This document shows, in pieces, positions 51,328 through 60,437 of a DNA stretch of 64,000 nucleotides (positions are counted from its first letter, which is position 1; each line of letters begins with the position of its first letter). The translations under genes and the position numbers were made by a program. Under the pieces are notes generated by a model. It saw nothing but the letters and a program-made list of their open reading frames with translations. It had not been told where the DNA came from and did not search any database. Origin of the DNA: Bacteroidota bacterium (GTDB taxonomy: Bacteria; Bacteroidota; Bacteroidia; Cytophagales; Cyclobacteriaceae); NCBI GenBank assembly GCA_023428695.1, contig JAEYWY010000028.1:62001-126000 (forward strand), read 5' to 3'.

Positions 51328-51911
51328 AAACTGCTCAGCTTATCAATTAGATCGTCCGCTTGTTGTTGATTTTCAGGCGTACTGAGCTTACGGTATTCAT
51401 GTAACACTTTAACAGCTTCTCTGAATTGTCTCGTCATCGCGAGCGTGAGCCCGAGATTGAAGTAGCTGTTCGAAAAAGAAGGTTCGATTTCAATCGCAGT
51501 CTCATAGTGAATTCTCGCGAGTGCAAAGTTTCCTACTTCAGCGTACAGATTAGCGAGATTGTAATGAGCTTCATGATGCCGTGGCTCCTGGCTCAGACAA
51601 CGCGTAAAGCAGTCGATCGCTTTTGCGGTATTACCAGCCTGACTTTCGATAATGCCGAGGTTACAGTATGCATCGGCGAGGCAGTCGCCAGCTTCGATGG
51701 CTTTCGCGTAAGCTTTACGGGCGGCGTCAACCTGCTGCTGATCGTCAAGCATGAGGGCCTCCTCGAATGGAGAAAGCTGATGTAATGGGATTATTCTGGC
51801 GCTTGAGAACAGGTTAAGCTGGCCTGGAACCTTCTCCCCTTTTTTCTTGCGCACGCGTTCCGGCCCGAACTTTTCCGGTGTTGGAATCGGAAATTTGATC
51901 ACCTTCGCCAT
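51324..51911 (-). CDS. Cytosolic TPR protein
   Basis: 195 residues. An N-terminal Lys-rich, unstructured stretch (about 1-40) precedes four TPR-like helix pairs (ADAYCNLGIIESQAGNTAKA, AHYNLANLYAEVGNFALARIHY, SYFNLGLTLAMTRQFREAVKVL). No signal peptide is visible. It is a scaffold-type protein; partner unknown. An exact -7 element (TATTTTTG) lies 4 bases before the ATG, pointing to a leaderless or nearly leaderless transcript. Confidence 0.85.
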   Translation of the reverse strand: MAKVIKFPIPTPEKFGPERVRKKKGEKVPGQLNLFSSARIIPLHQLSPFEEALMLDDQQQVDAARKAYAKAIEAGDCLADAYCNLGIIESQAGNTAKAIDCFTRCLSQEPRHHEAHYNLANLYAEVGNFALARIHYETAIEIEPSFSNSYFNLGLTLAMTRQFREAVKVLHEYRKLSTPENQQQADDLIDKLSSF

Positions 51912-51915
51912 GGTA

Positions 51916-51923
51916 CAAAAATA
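51916..51923 (-). promoter_or_regulatory. -7 element directly before the TPR gene
   Basis: TATTTTTG on the minus strand matches TAnnTTTG exactly and ends 4 bases before the start codon. The -33 region lacks TTTG at normal spacing. Confidence 0.35.
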
Positions 51924-51999
51924 ACGAATTGATCAGGGTTGATCGCACTTGTCAACGCAAATTTCAGATTGGCTGACGAGTTATGACAGAGGATGTCAA

Positions 52000-52863
52000 T
52001 CAGCTCGCCTTGCGACGGGTCTTTGCAGGTTTCTTTGTTTCCTTCTCTTCCCTGGCTTTCTTGGATGCGGTACCCTTTGCCTTCTCCATTGGCTTCTTAG
52101 CAGCATCGATACTTGCCTTGAGGGCAGACATGATATCGACGACCTTTTTAGGTTCTTCGGTTTCGACGGTTACGATTTCCTTACCGGAAACTTTTGCATC
52201 GATGATTTGCTTCAACGTATCGTAATAACGGTCTTTCATTTCGATGTCAGTGAATTTCACCGTCATCGAATCAACGAGTGTCTTTGCCAGTTTCAGTTGT
52301 TCCTTTTCCGGTTTCACGTCTTTCAGCTGGGGAACTTCACGGATGCTGCGCACTTCATGCGGGTAGCGCAACCGGTACATCACCATTCCACCTTCGTGAG
52401 GCGAAAGCAATACCGGCGTTTCACGATCTCTTAGAACAACTTTTCCGACAGCAATCTTTCCGGTTTCTTTAAGGGTATGACTCAGCAGTCCGTATGTCTT
52501 TGCTGCAACATCACCATCAGGTCCGAGATAGTACGGCGCTTCGAACAACGTAGGATGCACTTCCTTATAATCGACGAAGCCTTCGATCTCAATAACTTTT
52601 TCACTCTTCAACTTAACCTTTTCGAGGTCTTCCGGTTCGATAATCACATATTGTCCGGGTTCGTATTGATAACCTTTCACAATCTCGTCGTTCTTAAGCA
52701 CCTCACCCGTCACTTTGTCCTTCTTCTCATAGCTCACGGGGTTGTGCCCTTCTTTTGACAGGAGATTGAAACTGATCGACTGCGCTGAATCAATCGCGTT
52801 ATAAATGCGAATTGGAATCGTTACGAGCGAAAACTGTATATGTCCTTTCCAGATGGCGCGCAT
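52000..52863 (-). CDS. ku: Ku protein (non-homologous end joining)
   Basis: 287 residues, starting MRAIWKGHIQFSLVTIP, the usual bacterial Ku N-terminus. The core (SISFNLLSKEGHNPVSYEKKDKVTGEV, DYKEVHPTLFEAPYYLGPD, AVGKVVLRDRETPVLLSPHEGGMVMYRLRYPHE) is complete. A Lys/Ala-rich basic tail (KKPMEKAKGTASKKAREEK) follows and binds DNA or LigD in related proteins. It binds broken ends as a homodimer and recruits LigD, encoded 1.4 kb away on the same strand. A good promoter lies 37 bases upstream of the start. Confidence 0.96.
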   Translation of the reverse strand: MRAIWKGHIQFSLVTIPIRIYNAIDSAQSISFNLLSKEGHNPVSYEKKDKVTGEVLKNDEIVKGYQYEPGQYVIIEPEDLEKVKLKSEKVIEIEGFVDYKEVHPTLFEAPYYLGPDGDVAAKTYGLLSHTLKETGKIAVGKVVLRDRETPVLLSPHEGGMVMYRLRYPHEVRSIREVPQLKDVKPEKEQLKLAKTLVDSMTVKFTDIEMKDRYYDTLKQIIDAKVSGKEIVTVETEEPKKVVDIMSALKASIDAAKKPMEKAKGTASKKAREEKETKKPAKTRRKAS

Positions 52864-52899
52864 AGGTAATACTTAGTTTAAAAAATGAAGTGAAGGGCA

Positions 52900-52932
52900 C
52901 TAAACTACTGATTGTGAAGCAATTTTACAAAA
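52900..52932 (-). promoter_or_regulatory. Candidate ku promoter
   Basis: On the minus strand TTTTG (52932-52928) and TAGTTTAG (52907-52900) are 20 bases apart, matching the -33/-7 pattern with one mismatch. The leader would be about 30 bases. Confidence 0.5.
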
Positions 52933-53082
52933 CAATCAGCAATAAAATGCGCACCACCCCATCATGATCTTATTCCTTGTTCTCTTAACAAAATTTAGAT
53001 GCCTGTATTTGGAAAACGTCAAACGCGCGCGAACTTAGAACGAAGTTCGTAATGATTAGGCCTGGTAAGGCGTTAAGTGTAT

Positions 53083-54264
53083 ATGAAGATAATACTTTCC
53101 CTATGTATCACGCTCACCTGTTGGCTGCCGCTTCACAGCCAATCTACGACTGATCTGTTTGAACGCGCCGAGAATCAGCATCGCCAGGGATATTATGAAG
53201 AGGCGATTCAACTCTACAGCCAGTCTCTTTCTGCAAATCCGGCATTGGTTGAAGCCTATGTAGGGCGGGCACGCGCGCGGGAAATGATCCGCGACTTCCA
53301 GGGCGCTGTTACTGATTACAGCATCTATCTGGAATTAAAGCCTGACAATTTCGACGTGCTGTTGGCGCGTGCAAACGCACGTTATAAAGTCGGGCATTTC
53401 CAGCAGGCACTTGTTGACTACAAACGCCTGCTCTCACTTCCGCCGGGCGAAACAAACGTGGTGATGTTCCAGAAGTCCGCGTCACCACAGGGAACTCGAC
53501 AGATCACAACGGCGCAAAGCGACCTCCGGCCATCGCTGTACAACTATATCGGACTGACTTCCTTCAAACTACAGGACTATACGCAGGCATTGTTGTGGCT
53601 CGACTCTGCGATCCGGCTGCAACCACGCGAAGCTGATTACTATGTAAACCGCGGAATGGTTCACGAAAAGACCTCGACCGAGAAAGCGATCGAAGACTAT
53701 CAGCAGGCCCTCGATATAAATCCCGGACACACACAGGCACTTAGCAACCTTGGCGTCCTTCGGGCGCGGTCCGGTGATGGTGGCGACTACTTCGACAAGG
53801 CCATCGAGAGTGATGGCAGCATGCTTCAACCCTACCTCGAACGTGCATATCACCGGATGCGGGGCGGGTTTTATAAAGGCGCTCTCGAAGATTACAACAG
53901 CGCGCTTGATATTGAAAAGTCTGATCCCGAAGTATGGCTGAACCGTGGCTTCGTCAAGGAACGCCTTAATGATCCCAAAGGCGCCTATGCGGATTACACG
54001 GAAGCGCTCCGACTGAAAGAAGATTTCGGGAAGGCCTGGCTTAACCGCGGCAATGTGTTGTCAAAGCTCGGACGCTATGACGAGGCAGTAAAAGATTATA
54101 ATAACGCGCTTGTTTACGACCCCGACTATGCGCCGGCCTATTACAACCGCGCTATTGCTTATGAAAAACTCAAGCGCAAGGACGACGCATGCCGCGATCT
54201 GTTAAAAGCCAAAGAGCTTGGGCAGGAGATTGATCAGAAACTTCAATCAGCTGTATGTAAATAA
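53083..54264 (+). CDS. Exported TPR protein between ku and ligD
   Basis: 393 residues from the ATG at 53083 (two codons inside the longer frame), with a signal peptide (about 1-19, LHSQS). The rest is a series of TPR repeats, at least nine (for example YEEAIQLYSQSLSANPALVEAYV, YNYIGLTSFKLQDYTQALLWLD and AWLNRGNVLSKLGRYDEAVKDY). Probably periplasmic or surface-exposed with a protein-binding role. It lies on the opposite strand to ku and ligD, so no functional link to repair is implied. Confidence 0.88.
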   Translation: MKIILSLCITLTCWLPLHSQSTTDLFERAENQHRQGYYEEAIQLYSQSLSANPALVEAYVGRARAREMIRDFQGAVTDYSIYLELKPDNFDVLLARANARYKVGHFQQALVDYKRLLSLPPGETNVVMFQKSASPQGTRQITTAQSDLRPSLYNYIGLTSFKLQDYTQALLWLDSAIRLQPREADYYVNRGMVHEKTSTEKAIEDYQQALDINPGHTQALSNLGVLRARSGDGGDYFDKAIESDGSMLQPYLERAYHRMRGGFYKGALEDYNSALDIEKSDPEVWLNRGFVKERLNDPKGAYADYTEALRLKEDFGKAWLNRGNVLSKLGRYDEAVKDYNNALVYDPDYAPAYYNRAIAYEKLKRKDDACRDLLKAKELGQEIDQKLQSAVCK

Positions 54265-54271
54265 CTGATAT

Positions 54272-56596
54272 TTAAGTCATTAAATCAGGCCTGAGCCGCA
54301 GAAAAACCGGCTCCCGATACATCGCATCGGGCGTGATTCGCGAATAACTGACTTCTGCCACGACCTGAGGACGGAACCAGGTAGTTACTTTGGGGTCGAC
54401 TATTTTTCCAACGACTTCTGTACTTTTCGTTTTCCCTGCGGCTTCAAGTGCCTTGAGTATTTCCTTCATTTTTTTGTCGTCGAAACCGGTACCAACCTTG
54501 CCGCGGTAAATCAATTTGCCGTCTACTCGTTCCGCGATCTGGAGAGCGCCAAACGTTGAATCGCGGTCTCCTTTTCCCTTCGTGATACCAACAACGAGCA
54601 CCTCGGCGCTTTGTCTCACCTTCACCTTAACCCAGCAGTTGCTGCGCTTGCCGGGAAGGTACTTGCTGTCTTTTTGTTTTGAAATTATACCCTCGAGGGT
54701 GTGGACGCGCGCGGCTTCAAACAGAGCGTCGCCATCATCCACTGCTTCACTAAGCCGGTAAGGTGTATCAGGGCGGATTACGTCAGCGAGCCACTCGCGC
54801 CGTTTGAGTAAAGGCTCGTTGATCAAGGCGCGGCCATCCAGGTACAAACAATCAAAGAGATAACAGTGAACGGGATTCCGTTTGGTAAGATTCTCGATGT
54901 TCTTCTCGCCTGTACTCATCAACCTGTTGATCACATTTTTGAATACCGGCTTTCCTTCGGAGTCGAGGCAAACAATCTCACCATCGAACAAACCATTCGT
55001 GGCCCGAAACGCATCTTCTCCATTAAGCAGTTCCGGGAACTGTTTCGTCACCTCATTATGATTGCGCGTTCGGATAGTAACGACGCCGTCTTCAACCGCG
55101 ATCAGGGCCCGGATCCCATCCCACTTCAACTCATGAACATAGTTGTCGCCAGCCGGTGGTGTTGACGCTGTCTCCGAGAGCATTGGCTCAATCAACCTGT
55201 GAAGGTAATCGACCTGGGGATCATCAACCCTTTCAAGCAACCACTCCTTTTCTTTCGTCTTATGAATCCGATACTCACCTGTTATTTCGCGGCTGCTCAA
55301 ACGAAAGTAGAACCCGTCCTTTTTGTCTTTTGTAACCTGATACTTGCCGAGTGCATACACCCACATCTCTCCGGCACCGTACTGGCCTTTCGGGATTCTT
55401 CCGTCAAATGTGAGATATTCGATCGGATGGTCTTCAGTTTGTACAGCCAGGCGCTTAACTCCCGGATGAGGCGGTAGACCTTTTGGAACAGCCCATGACT
55501 TCAGCACCCCGTCCTTTTCAAGACGTAAATCATAATGCAGTCTCGACGCATGATGTCTGTGGACGACAAAGTTATTTCCTCCGCCAAGACGAATCTCTCC
55601 TGCCGGTTCCGGAGTTTTTTCAAAATTTCGTTTCTTCTTATAGGTTTCGAGCTGTTCGGGTGTCTTGTGCTTTGGATTTTCCGGAAGCGTTTTCTTCCTG
55701 GGCTTCGACTTCACCTTCGTATGCAATGGAACTGCAAATGCCTCAAATCCTTCCCAGGGATCACCATCGTTAACAACTTTATCGACTGCGTTGGCAATCG
55801 TAAATACACCCGGAGTCTCAAGTGCTTCGAGTTCTTCCCACGTTAGTGGCATTGACACCGGCGCACCCTTACGTCCGCGAAGGCTGTAGGGCGAAACGAT
55901 GCTCTGTCCTGACCGGATTCTGTATATGTCAATCAACACACGCCCCTTGCGCGCGTCTTTTTTGATGTGTAGTGTAGTCCGTTCGTTGTTCTGCTCCACA
56001 AATGGCTTCGCGATTGACTCGGCGGCTTCGAACACCGTGTGGAAGTCCCACCTGGGTTCGATCGGACAACAAATGTGAATTCCCTTGCCACCGGTGGTCT
56101 TTACAAAAGGTGTGTAGCCGAAGCTTTCAATGCTCTTCTTCAGATCGAAGGCAATGGGAATAAGATCTGTGAACGTGTAGCCTTCCGGTGGATCGAGATC
56201 GAAGACGATATAATCCGGATGATCAAACTCCGGTTTACGTGCATGAAGCTGATGGATTTCAAGCGAAGCAAGATTGGCAAGCCAGACAAGCAATGCGGGT
56301 TCGGTGGCAATGATATAGTCCTTCTTTTCCTTTCCAAGGGTGACGAACTCTATCCATTCGGGCGCCCAGTTTGGTCGGTTTTTCTGATAAAAACTTTCGC
56401 CATGGATGCCATCCGGAAAACGAATCAGCGTAAGGGCCCTGCCCTTCACGTACTTGAGCAACGTTGGCGCGATCTTCAGATAATACTCAATCACCTGAGC
56501 TTTGACAATACCATCTTCAGGAAACAGAACTTTTTCCAGATTGCTGAGTTCAAGCTGGCGCTTGCCTACGTTTACCCATTGCGAGTTCTTTGCCAT
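54272..56596 (-). CDS. ligD: DNA ligase D (polymerase-phosphoesterase-ligase)
   Basis: 774 residues. Polymerase/primase domain about 1-290 with catalytic FDLDPP (Asp133, Asp135) and Asp223 (LIDIY). A linker leads to the 3'-phosphoesterase domain (about 330-470, VVHRHHASRLHYDLRLE). The ATP-dependent ligase domain is about 470-774, with nucleophile Lys491 in ELKWDGIR, FDGEIVC, GIISKQKDSKY and the C-terminal OB part (EVSYSRITPD). The order Pol-PE-Lig is the mycobacterial type and differs from the PE-Lig-Pol of Pseudomonas. With Ku it repairs double-strand breaks, filling and sealing ends. Confidence 0.96.
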   Translation of the reverse strand: MAKNSQWVNVGKRQLELSNLEKVLFPEDGIVKAQVIEYYLKIAPTLLKYVKGRALTLIRFPDGIHGESFYQKNRPNWAPEWIEFVTLGKEKKDYIIATEPALLVWLANLASLEIHQLHARKPEFDHPDYIVFDLDPPEGYTFTDLIPIAFDLKKSIESFGYTPFVKTTGGKGIHICCPIEPRWDFHTVFEAAESIAKPFVEQNNERTTLHIKKDARKGRVLIDIYRIRSGQSIVSPYSLRGRKGAPVSMPLTWEELEALETPGVFTIANAVDKVVNDGDPWEGFEAFAVPLHTKVKSKPRKKTLPENPKHKTPEQLETYKKKRNFEKTPEPAGEIRLGGGNNFVVHRHHASRLHYDLRLEKDGVLKSWAVPKGLPPHPGVKRLAVQTEDHPIEYLTFDGRIPKGQYGAGEMWVYALGKYQVTKDKKDGFYFRLSSREITGEYRIHKTKEKEWLLERVDDPQVDYLHRLIEPMLSETASTPPAGDNYVHELKWDGIRALIAVEDGVVTIRTRNHNEVTKQFPELLNGEDAFRATNGLFDGEIVCLDSEGKPVFKNVINRLMSTGEKNIENLTKRNPVHCYLFDCLYLDGRALINEPLLKRREWLADVIRPDTPYRLSEAVDDGDALFEAARVHTLEGIISKQKDSKYLPGKRSNCWVKVKVRQSAEVLVVGITKGKGDRDSTFGALQIAERVDGKLIYRGKVGTGFDDKKMKEILKALEAAGKTKSTEVVGKIVDPKVTTWFRPQVVAEVSYSRITPDAMYREPVFLRLRPDLMT

Positions 56597-56651
56597 CGGA
56601 GAAATATAACGAATGCCATGAAGACTTCAGCGTACGGAAATATTTTTGATG

Positions 56652-57389
56652 TTAATTGTGCGCAGCGGAAGTTCTTTGCGGAAGGAAGCCGCATACAATC
56701 AACGCAAGACAGATGCTACTGATGGACGTAACCACAGCATTGCCCAGCATCATGTCGTCAGGCGAAATCCAGAACCTCAGGAAGTAAACCACACCAGCCA
56801 CAAGGATGAATACAAACCAGTATATCCATCCGGGCTTGCAGACTATTACCATGGTCTCGGGCTTTTTCAGGAGAATGTAAACCGTTAAGACCGTCAGACC
56901 GACTACCGTGCTTATGTGCTGTAGTGCATACCACAGTGGATAATTCACCCCGTCAAACGGCACGAACCTTCCTGGATAGAACCACAGGTGCTGCACAAAG
57001 AATCCCCGGCCATGTGTAAACGCATCCCAGAAAATATGCGATGCAGCACCGAGCAACGCCGAGATAATGAACACCCACACATTGTCACGGAAATATCTTC
57101 GAAAGTTCAGTTGCAGCAGCGGATTGAAGCGTCGCTGGACGAAAGCGGGGCTGTTCTGAAGCAGGTTTCGTTTAACGATAAGGTGGAATACAAAGGACAG
57201 AAGAATCACAACAGGCAGATTAAAATACAGCAGCCCGGGTAAAGTATGACTGTGTTCGCTGTGTACGCTCATCTTGAAAAAGTACTCGAAATCAGGGGCA
57301 ACGCTGCCGACAATCAACGCGGTCGCGGAGAATTTTCGCCTGTTAATAAGCGGAAGAACGATAGCTGTATGGGCAGGCGTAAACGGCAT
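56652..57389 (-). CDS. DUF4184 family membrane protein
   Basis: 245 residues with about six membrane segments. Hallmarks of DUF4184 are visible: the MPFTPAHTAIVLPL start, VGSVAPDFEYF, and AASHIFWDAFTHGRG in the middle. The role is unknown; the conserved His/Asp residues (PAH, PDFEYF, HxxWDxxTH) hint at a metal-dependent hydrolase related to the S1P/YdjM group. It lies 18 bases downstream of the transporter gene and 55 bases upstream of ligD, so it may be cotranscribed with both. Confidence 0.88.
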   Translation of the reverse strand: MPFTPAHTAIVLPLINRRKFSATALIVGSVAPDFEYFFKMSVHSEHSHTLPGLLYFNLPVVILLSFVFHLIVKRNLLQNSPAFVQRRFNPLLQLNFRRYFRDNVWVFIISALLGAASHIFWDAFTHGRGFFVQHLWFYPGRFVPFDGVNYPLWYALQHISTVVGLTVLTVYILLKKPETMVIVCKPGWIYWFVFILVAGVVYFLRFWISPDDMMLGNAVVTSISSICLALIVCGFLPQRTSAAHN

Positions 57390-57407
57390 AGGCCGGTGTT
57401 TCGGTTG

Positions 57408-58916
57408 TCATTCCATGATCTCACCGCGTTTCTTGTTCGACAAAAAGATCATGCCGATGATGAACGATAAAGCCGCGATCACAATCGGATACCATAGTCC
57501 GGCGAATGGGTCGCCATCCGGCCTCGCGGCGGTCTTGCTTTCTGTATAAAGCCAGGTTGCAATAAACGGCGTGAGTCCGCCAAATATACCGTTCCCGATG
57601 TGGTAGGGCAACGACATCGATGTATAACGAATCCGTGCCGGGAAAATTTCTACCAGGAATGCTGCGATCGGACCGTAGACCATCGTAACAAGGACCACCT
57701 GAATCAAGACCATGGCGGCCATCCCGTAGTAGAGCTCCCCATGCAGCATGATCGAACGTTTGGTGCCATCCTCCGTTTTTCGTTCGCGAAGTTCTGTACC
57801 ATCGGAATAAAAAGTCACTACTTCGGTATAGGCTGCAATGATCTCATCTCCGTTTGTCACTTCCGGCCTCTCAATCGTCTCCGAGGAGACTTCCTCCTTC
57901 TGAGAGACATCGGCGATAGAATACATGTGCATGTAAATCGGCCGGTAGAGGAAGACGGCCAGGATCATACCTGTCATCATGATCACCTTACGCCCAAACT
58001 TGTCGGAAAGCCACCCAAAGTAAATGAACAACGGAGTGCCTACCACCAGCGCGAGAGCAATGATGTTTCTGGTTTGCACAAAATCGATTTTGCATGTCGT
58101 CTCCAGGAAGGTCATTGCGTAAAACTGACCGGTATACCAAACTACGCCCTGCCCTGCCGTTGCGCCAAAAAGCGCGATGAGAACCATACGCAGGTTTTCC
58201 TTCTTCGTAAAGCTTTCCTTTAGCGGATTCTTCGAGGTTTTGCCCTGCGACTTGATACGCGTGAACACCGGCGACTCATCCATTTTCATACGAATGAACA
58301 CCGATACAGCAACCAGGACCGCCGACAAAAGAAACGGAATACGCCAGCCCCAGGCATTGAACGCCTCAATACCCATATATTGCCTGACGGCGAGAATCAC
58401 CCCGATGGATACAAACAATCCCAGGGTGGCCGTTGTTTGAATAAAACTGGTGTAAAATCCCCGCTTGGCATCGGGTGCGTGCTCGGCAACGTACGTGGCT
58501 GCACCACCGTACTCGCCACCTAATGCGAGGCCCTGAAGAAGCCGCAGTACGAGGACAATCAACGGCGCCAGAATGCCGATGCTTTCATATCCGGGAACGA
58601 GACCGATTGCAAAAGTCGATCCGCCCATCAGCACAAGCGTCACCAGAAAGGTATACTTTCGCCCGACCAGATCGCCGAGTCGTCCGAACACAAGCGCTCC
58701 AAATGGTCTCACGACAAACCCTGCGGCAAATGTCGCAAGCGTTGCAAGAAAATCCGCAGTTGGATTTGTCTGTGGAAAGAACTGTTCGGAAAGAATAACG
58801 GCAAGGCTGCCGAAAATATAAAAGTCGTACCATTCTATGAGAGTACCGACAGAAGAGGCAAGGATGACAAACCAAAGTGTTTTCTTATCATCCCGGGTAA
58901 CAGCGGGTCCGGTCAT
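57408..58916 (-). CDS. MFS transporter of the metabolite:H+ symporter (MHS) type
   Basis: 502 residues, 12 predicted membrane segments. MHS signatures: SSVGTLIEWYDFYIFG start, GRLGDLVGRKYTF, LLQGLALGGEYGGAATYVAEHAP, and FGRKV in the second half. It takes up organic acids or osmolytes (proline/betaine, citrate and ketoglutarate in relatives) with protons. An insertion of about 65 charged residues (about 335-400, SSETIERPEVTNGDEIIAAY) lies between two late helices and is longer than usual. The substrate is unknown; the lactate operon is far off. Confidence 0.9.
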   Translation of the reverse strand: MTGPAVTRDDKKTLWFVILASSVGTLIEWYDFYIFGSLAVILSEQFFPQTNPTADFLATLATFAAGFVVRPFGALVFGRLGDLVGRKYTFLVTLVLMGGSTFAIGLVPGYESIGILAPLIVLVLRLLQGLALGGEYGGAATYVAEHAPDAKRGFYTSFIQTTATLGLFVSIGVILAVRQYMGIEAFNAWGWRIPFLLSAVLVAVSVFIRMKMDESPVFTRIKSQGKTSKNPLKESFTKKENLRMVLIALFGATAGQGVVWYTGQFYAMTFLETTCKIDFVQTRNIIALALVVGTPLFIYFGWLSDKFGRKVIMMTGMILAVFLYRPIYMHMYSIADVSQKEEVSSETIERPEVTNGDEIIAAYTEVVTFYSDGTELRERKTEDGTKRSIMLHGELYYGMAAMVLIQVVLVTMVYGPIAAFLVEIFPARIRYTSMSLPYHIGNGIFGGLTPFIATWLYTESKTAARPDGDPFAGLWYPIVIAALSFIIGMIFLSNKKRGEIME

Positions 58917-58982
58917 TTTACAGCATTCAAACCGGAGTAATATAGTTGAGTTTTCCTAGCCGACCAAAAGTTGCATTGTTGT

Positions 58983-59885
58983 TTAAAAGAAAATATCCTG
59001 TGCGAGCCGATATGTATTCGCGTGTGCCTCGACAATGTCATTAAAATCCGGAGAGTATCCGCCGCCCATTGTCACAACGATTGGAATACGATTCTGCCTT
59101 GCGAGACTTAACACCACTTTGTCTCGTTCCCTGCAGCCCTGACGTGTTACGTTAAGCTTGCCGAGCTTGTCGGTTTCGAGAATGTCCACTCCTGCCTGAA
59201 AGAATAGAAAGTCGGGTGCAACATTGTCAAGTAACGCTTTCAGATTACGATCGAGCAATTCAAGATAAGTCGAATCGCCGGTGCCGTCAGGGAGTCCGAG
59301 GTCCAGGTCCGACGACTTCTTGACCATTGGATAATTGTTTTCCCCATGCATTGAGAAGGTGAAAACACGTGGTTCGTTCCGGAAGATTTCAGCTGTTCCA
59401 TTTCCCTGGTGAACATCAAGATCAATGATGAGAATTTTTTTAGCGAGACCTTTCTCCATGAGGTAGTTTGCAGCAATAGCCTGATCGTTAAACAGGCAAA
59501 ACCCCTCACCCCGGTTGCTGAATGCGTGATGCGTCCCTCCTGCGATATTCATTGCAATTCCGAACTCCAGTGCAAAATGCGTTGCCAACAACGTCCCGTT
59601 GACGATGACCTTTTCTCTTTTTACAACGGTGTCGCTCAGGGGAAAGCCGGTTCTTCGAATCTCAGCGGGTGATAAAGCGAGCGCATCGAGCCTGGAGACA
59701 TATCCGGATTCGTGAGTATGCAACAACCATTCATGCGAAATTGGCTCAGGATGGAAAAGGTTACTTTCTGAAATGGTCCCCTCGTGAACAAGTTGCATCG
59801 GCAGCAGCTCGTATTTGCTCATGGGAAACCGGTGATGAGGCGGCAATGGCAATACGTATGATTGTGTCCACGCAATCCGGAGCAT
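58983..59885 (-). CDS. HDAC-like deacetylase (acetoin-utilisation/histone deacetylase family)
   Basis: 300 residues with the classic start IAWTQSYVLPLPPHHRFP. Active-site HH (119-120, GGTHHAFSNRGEGFC), zinc ligands Asp157 and His159 in DLDVHQGNGTAEIF, and Asp234 (QAGVDILETDKLG). The catalytic set is complete. It deacetylates small molecules or protein lysines in the cytosol; the substrate is unknown. Upstream on the same strand is the His-rich lipoprotein gene, with a terminator hairpin between them, so they are probably separate transcripts. Confidence 0.92.
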   Translation of the reverse strand: MLRIAWTQSYVLPLPPHHRFPMSKYELLPMQLVHEGTISESNLFHPEPISHEWLLHTHESGYVSRLDALALSPAEIRRTGFPLSDTVVKREKVIVNGTLLATHFALEFGIAMNIAGGTHHAFSNRGEGFCLFNDQAIAANYLMEKGLAKKILIIDLDVHQGNGTAEIFRNEPRVFTFSMHGENNYPMVKKSSDLDLGLPDGTGDSTYLELLDRNLKALLDNVAPDFLFFQAGVDILETDKLGKLNVTRQGCRERDKVVLSLARQNRIPIVVTMGGGYSPDFNDIVEAHANTYRLAQDIFF

Positions 59886-59899
59886 AGCTATGTAACAGA

Positions 59900-59929
59900 G
59901 AAAGCAGCATCAAAGTTAATGCTGCTTTC
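59900..59929 (-). terminator. Intrinsic terminator after the His-rich lipoprotein gene
   Basis: Perfect 11-bp inverted repeat GAAAGCAGCAT / ATGCTGCTTTC with an 8-base loop. On the minus strand it is followed by a modest T-rich run (TCTCTGTT). It lies between the lipoprotein stop and the deacetylase start. Confidence 0.7.
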
Positions 59930-59948
59930 GATTATGATGATCTACGTT

Positions 59949-60404
59949 CTAGTGTTCGTGCGAGTGATCGCTCTCAGCGTGATACCACGCATCCTGAATT
60001 TCGTGGAAATCGTCATGCAGTTTGTTGAGAGCGGCTCCGATTTCCTGATCACTTTCAGTGCCAACAATCTTCTCGAATTCCCTGGCGTTGTCGCGCAGGC
60101 TTATGATCAGTGATTTCACCTTTTCACTGTCTACGCGCTCCGGAAGTTCAGAGTCAGCCCACTTTTCAGCAACGGCTACCATATGGGCAGCATGATCTTT
60201 CGCGGGCTGGAGGTTAGCCGAATCCTTGTACGGATGAAACGCATCGGCCATCACCATGTGAAACTCATCCATCATGGTCCAGTCGGCATCGGCATTGGCA
60301 TCCGACTCGTGGTCGGCATGATGGTCATGCTTTTTATCACCGCAGGCAAACAGACTTACAACGACGGCTGCAACGGCGAGGCATCGAATGATTGTGTACT
60401 TCAT
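59949..60404 (-). CDS. His-rich lipoprotein, possible metal binder
   Basis: 151 residues, lipobox LFAC (Cys near 21). The mature start is GDKKHDHHADHESDANADAD and the end SDHSHEH, clusters of His and Asp typical of metal-binding ends. The middle is helical (MVMADAFHPYKDSANLQPA and FEKIVGTESDQEIGAAL). Probable outer-membrane lipoprotein that could bind Zn, Cu or Ni. It starts 33 bases downstream of the ABC transporter gene on the same strand, so the two may be cotranscribed and work together; this is inference. Confidence 0.78.
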   Translation of the reverse strand: MKYTIIRCLAVAAVVVSLFACGDKKHDHHADHESDANADADWTMMDEFHMVMADAFHPYKDSANLQPAKDHAAHMVAVAEKWADSELPERVDSEKVKSLIISLRDNAREFEKIVGTESDQEIGAALNKLHDDFHEIQDAWYHAESDHSHEH

Positions 60405-60437
60405 AAAATTAAACTGTTTAGATAATGGTTATTCAAG

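Noticed and set aside
56039..56722. 227-codon frame antisense to ligD
   Set aside because: Runs through the catalytic polymerase domain of ligD and ends past its start; no protein character.
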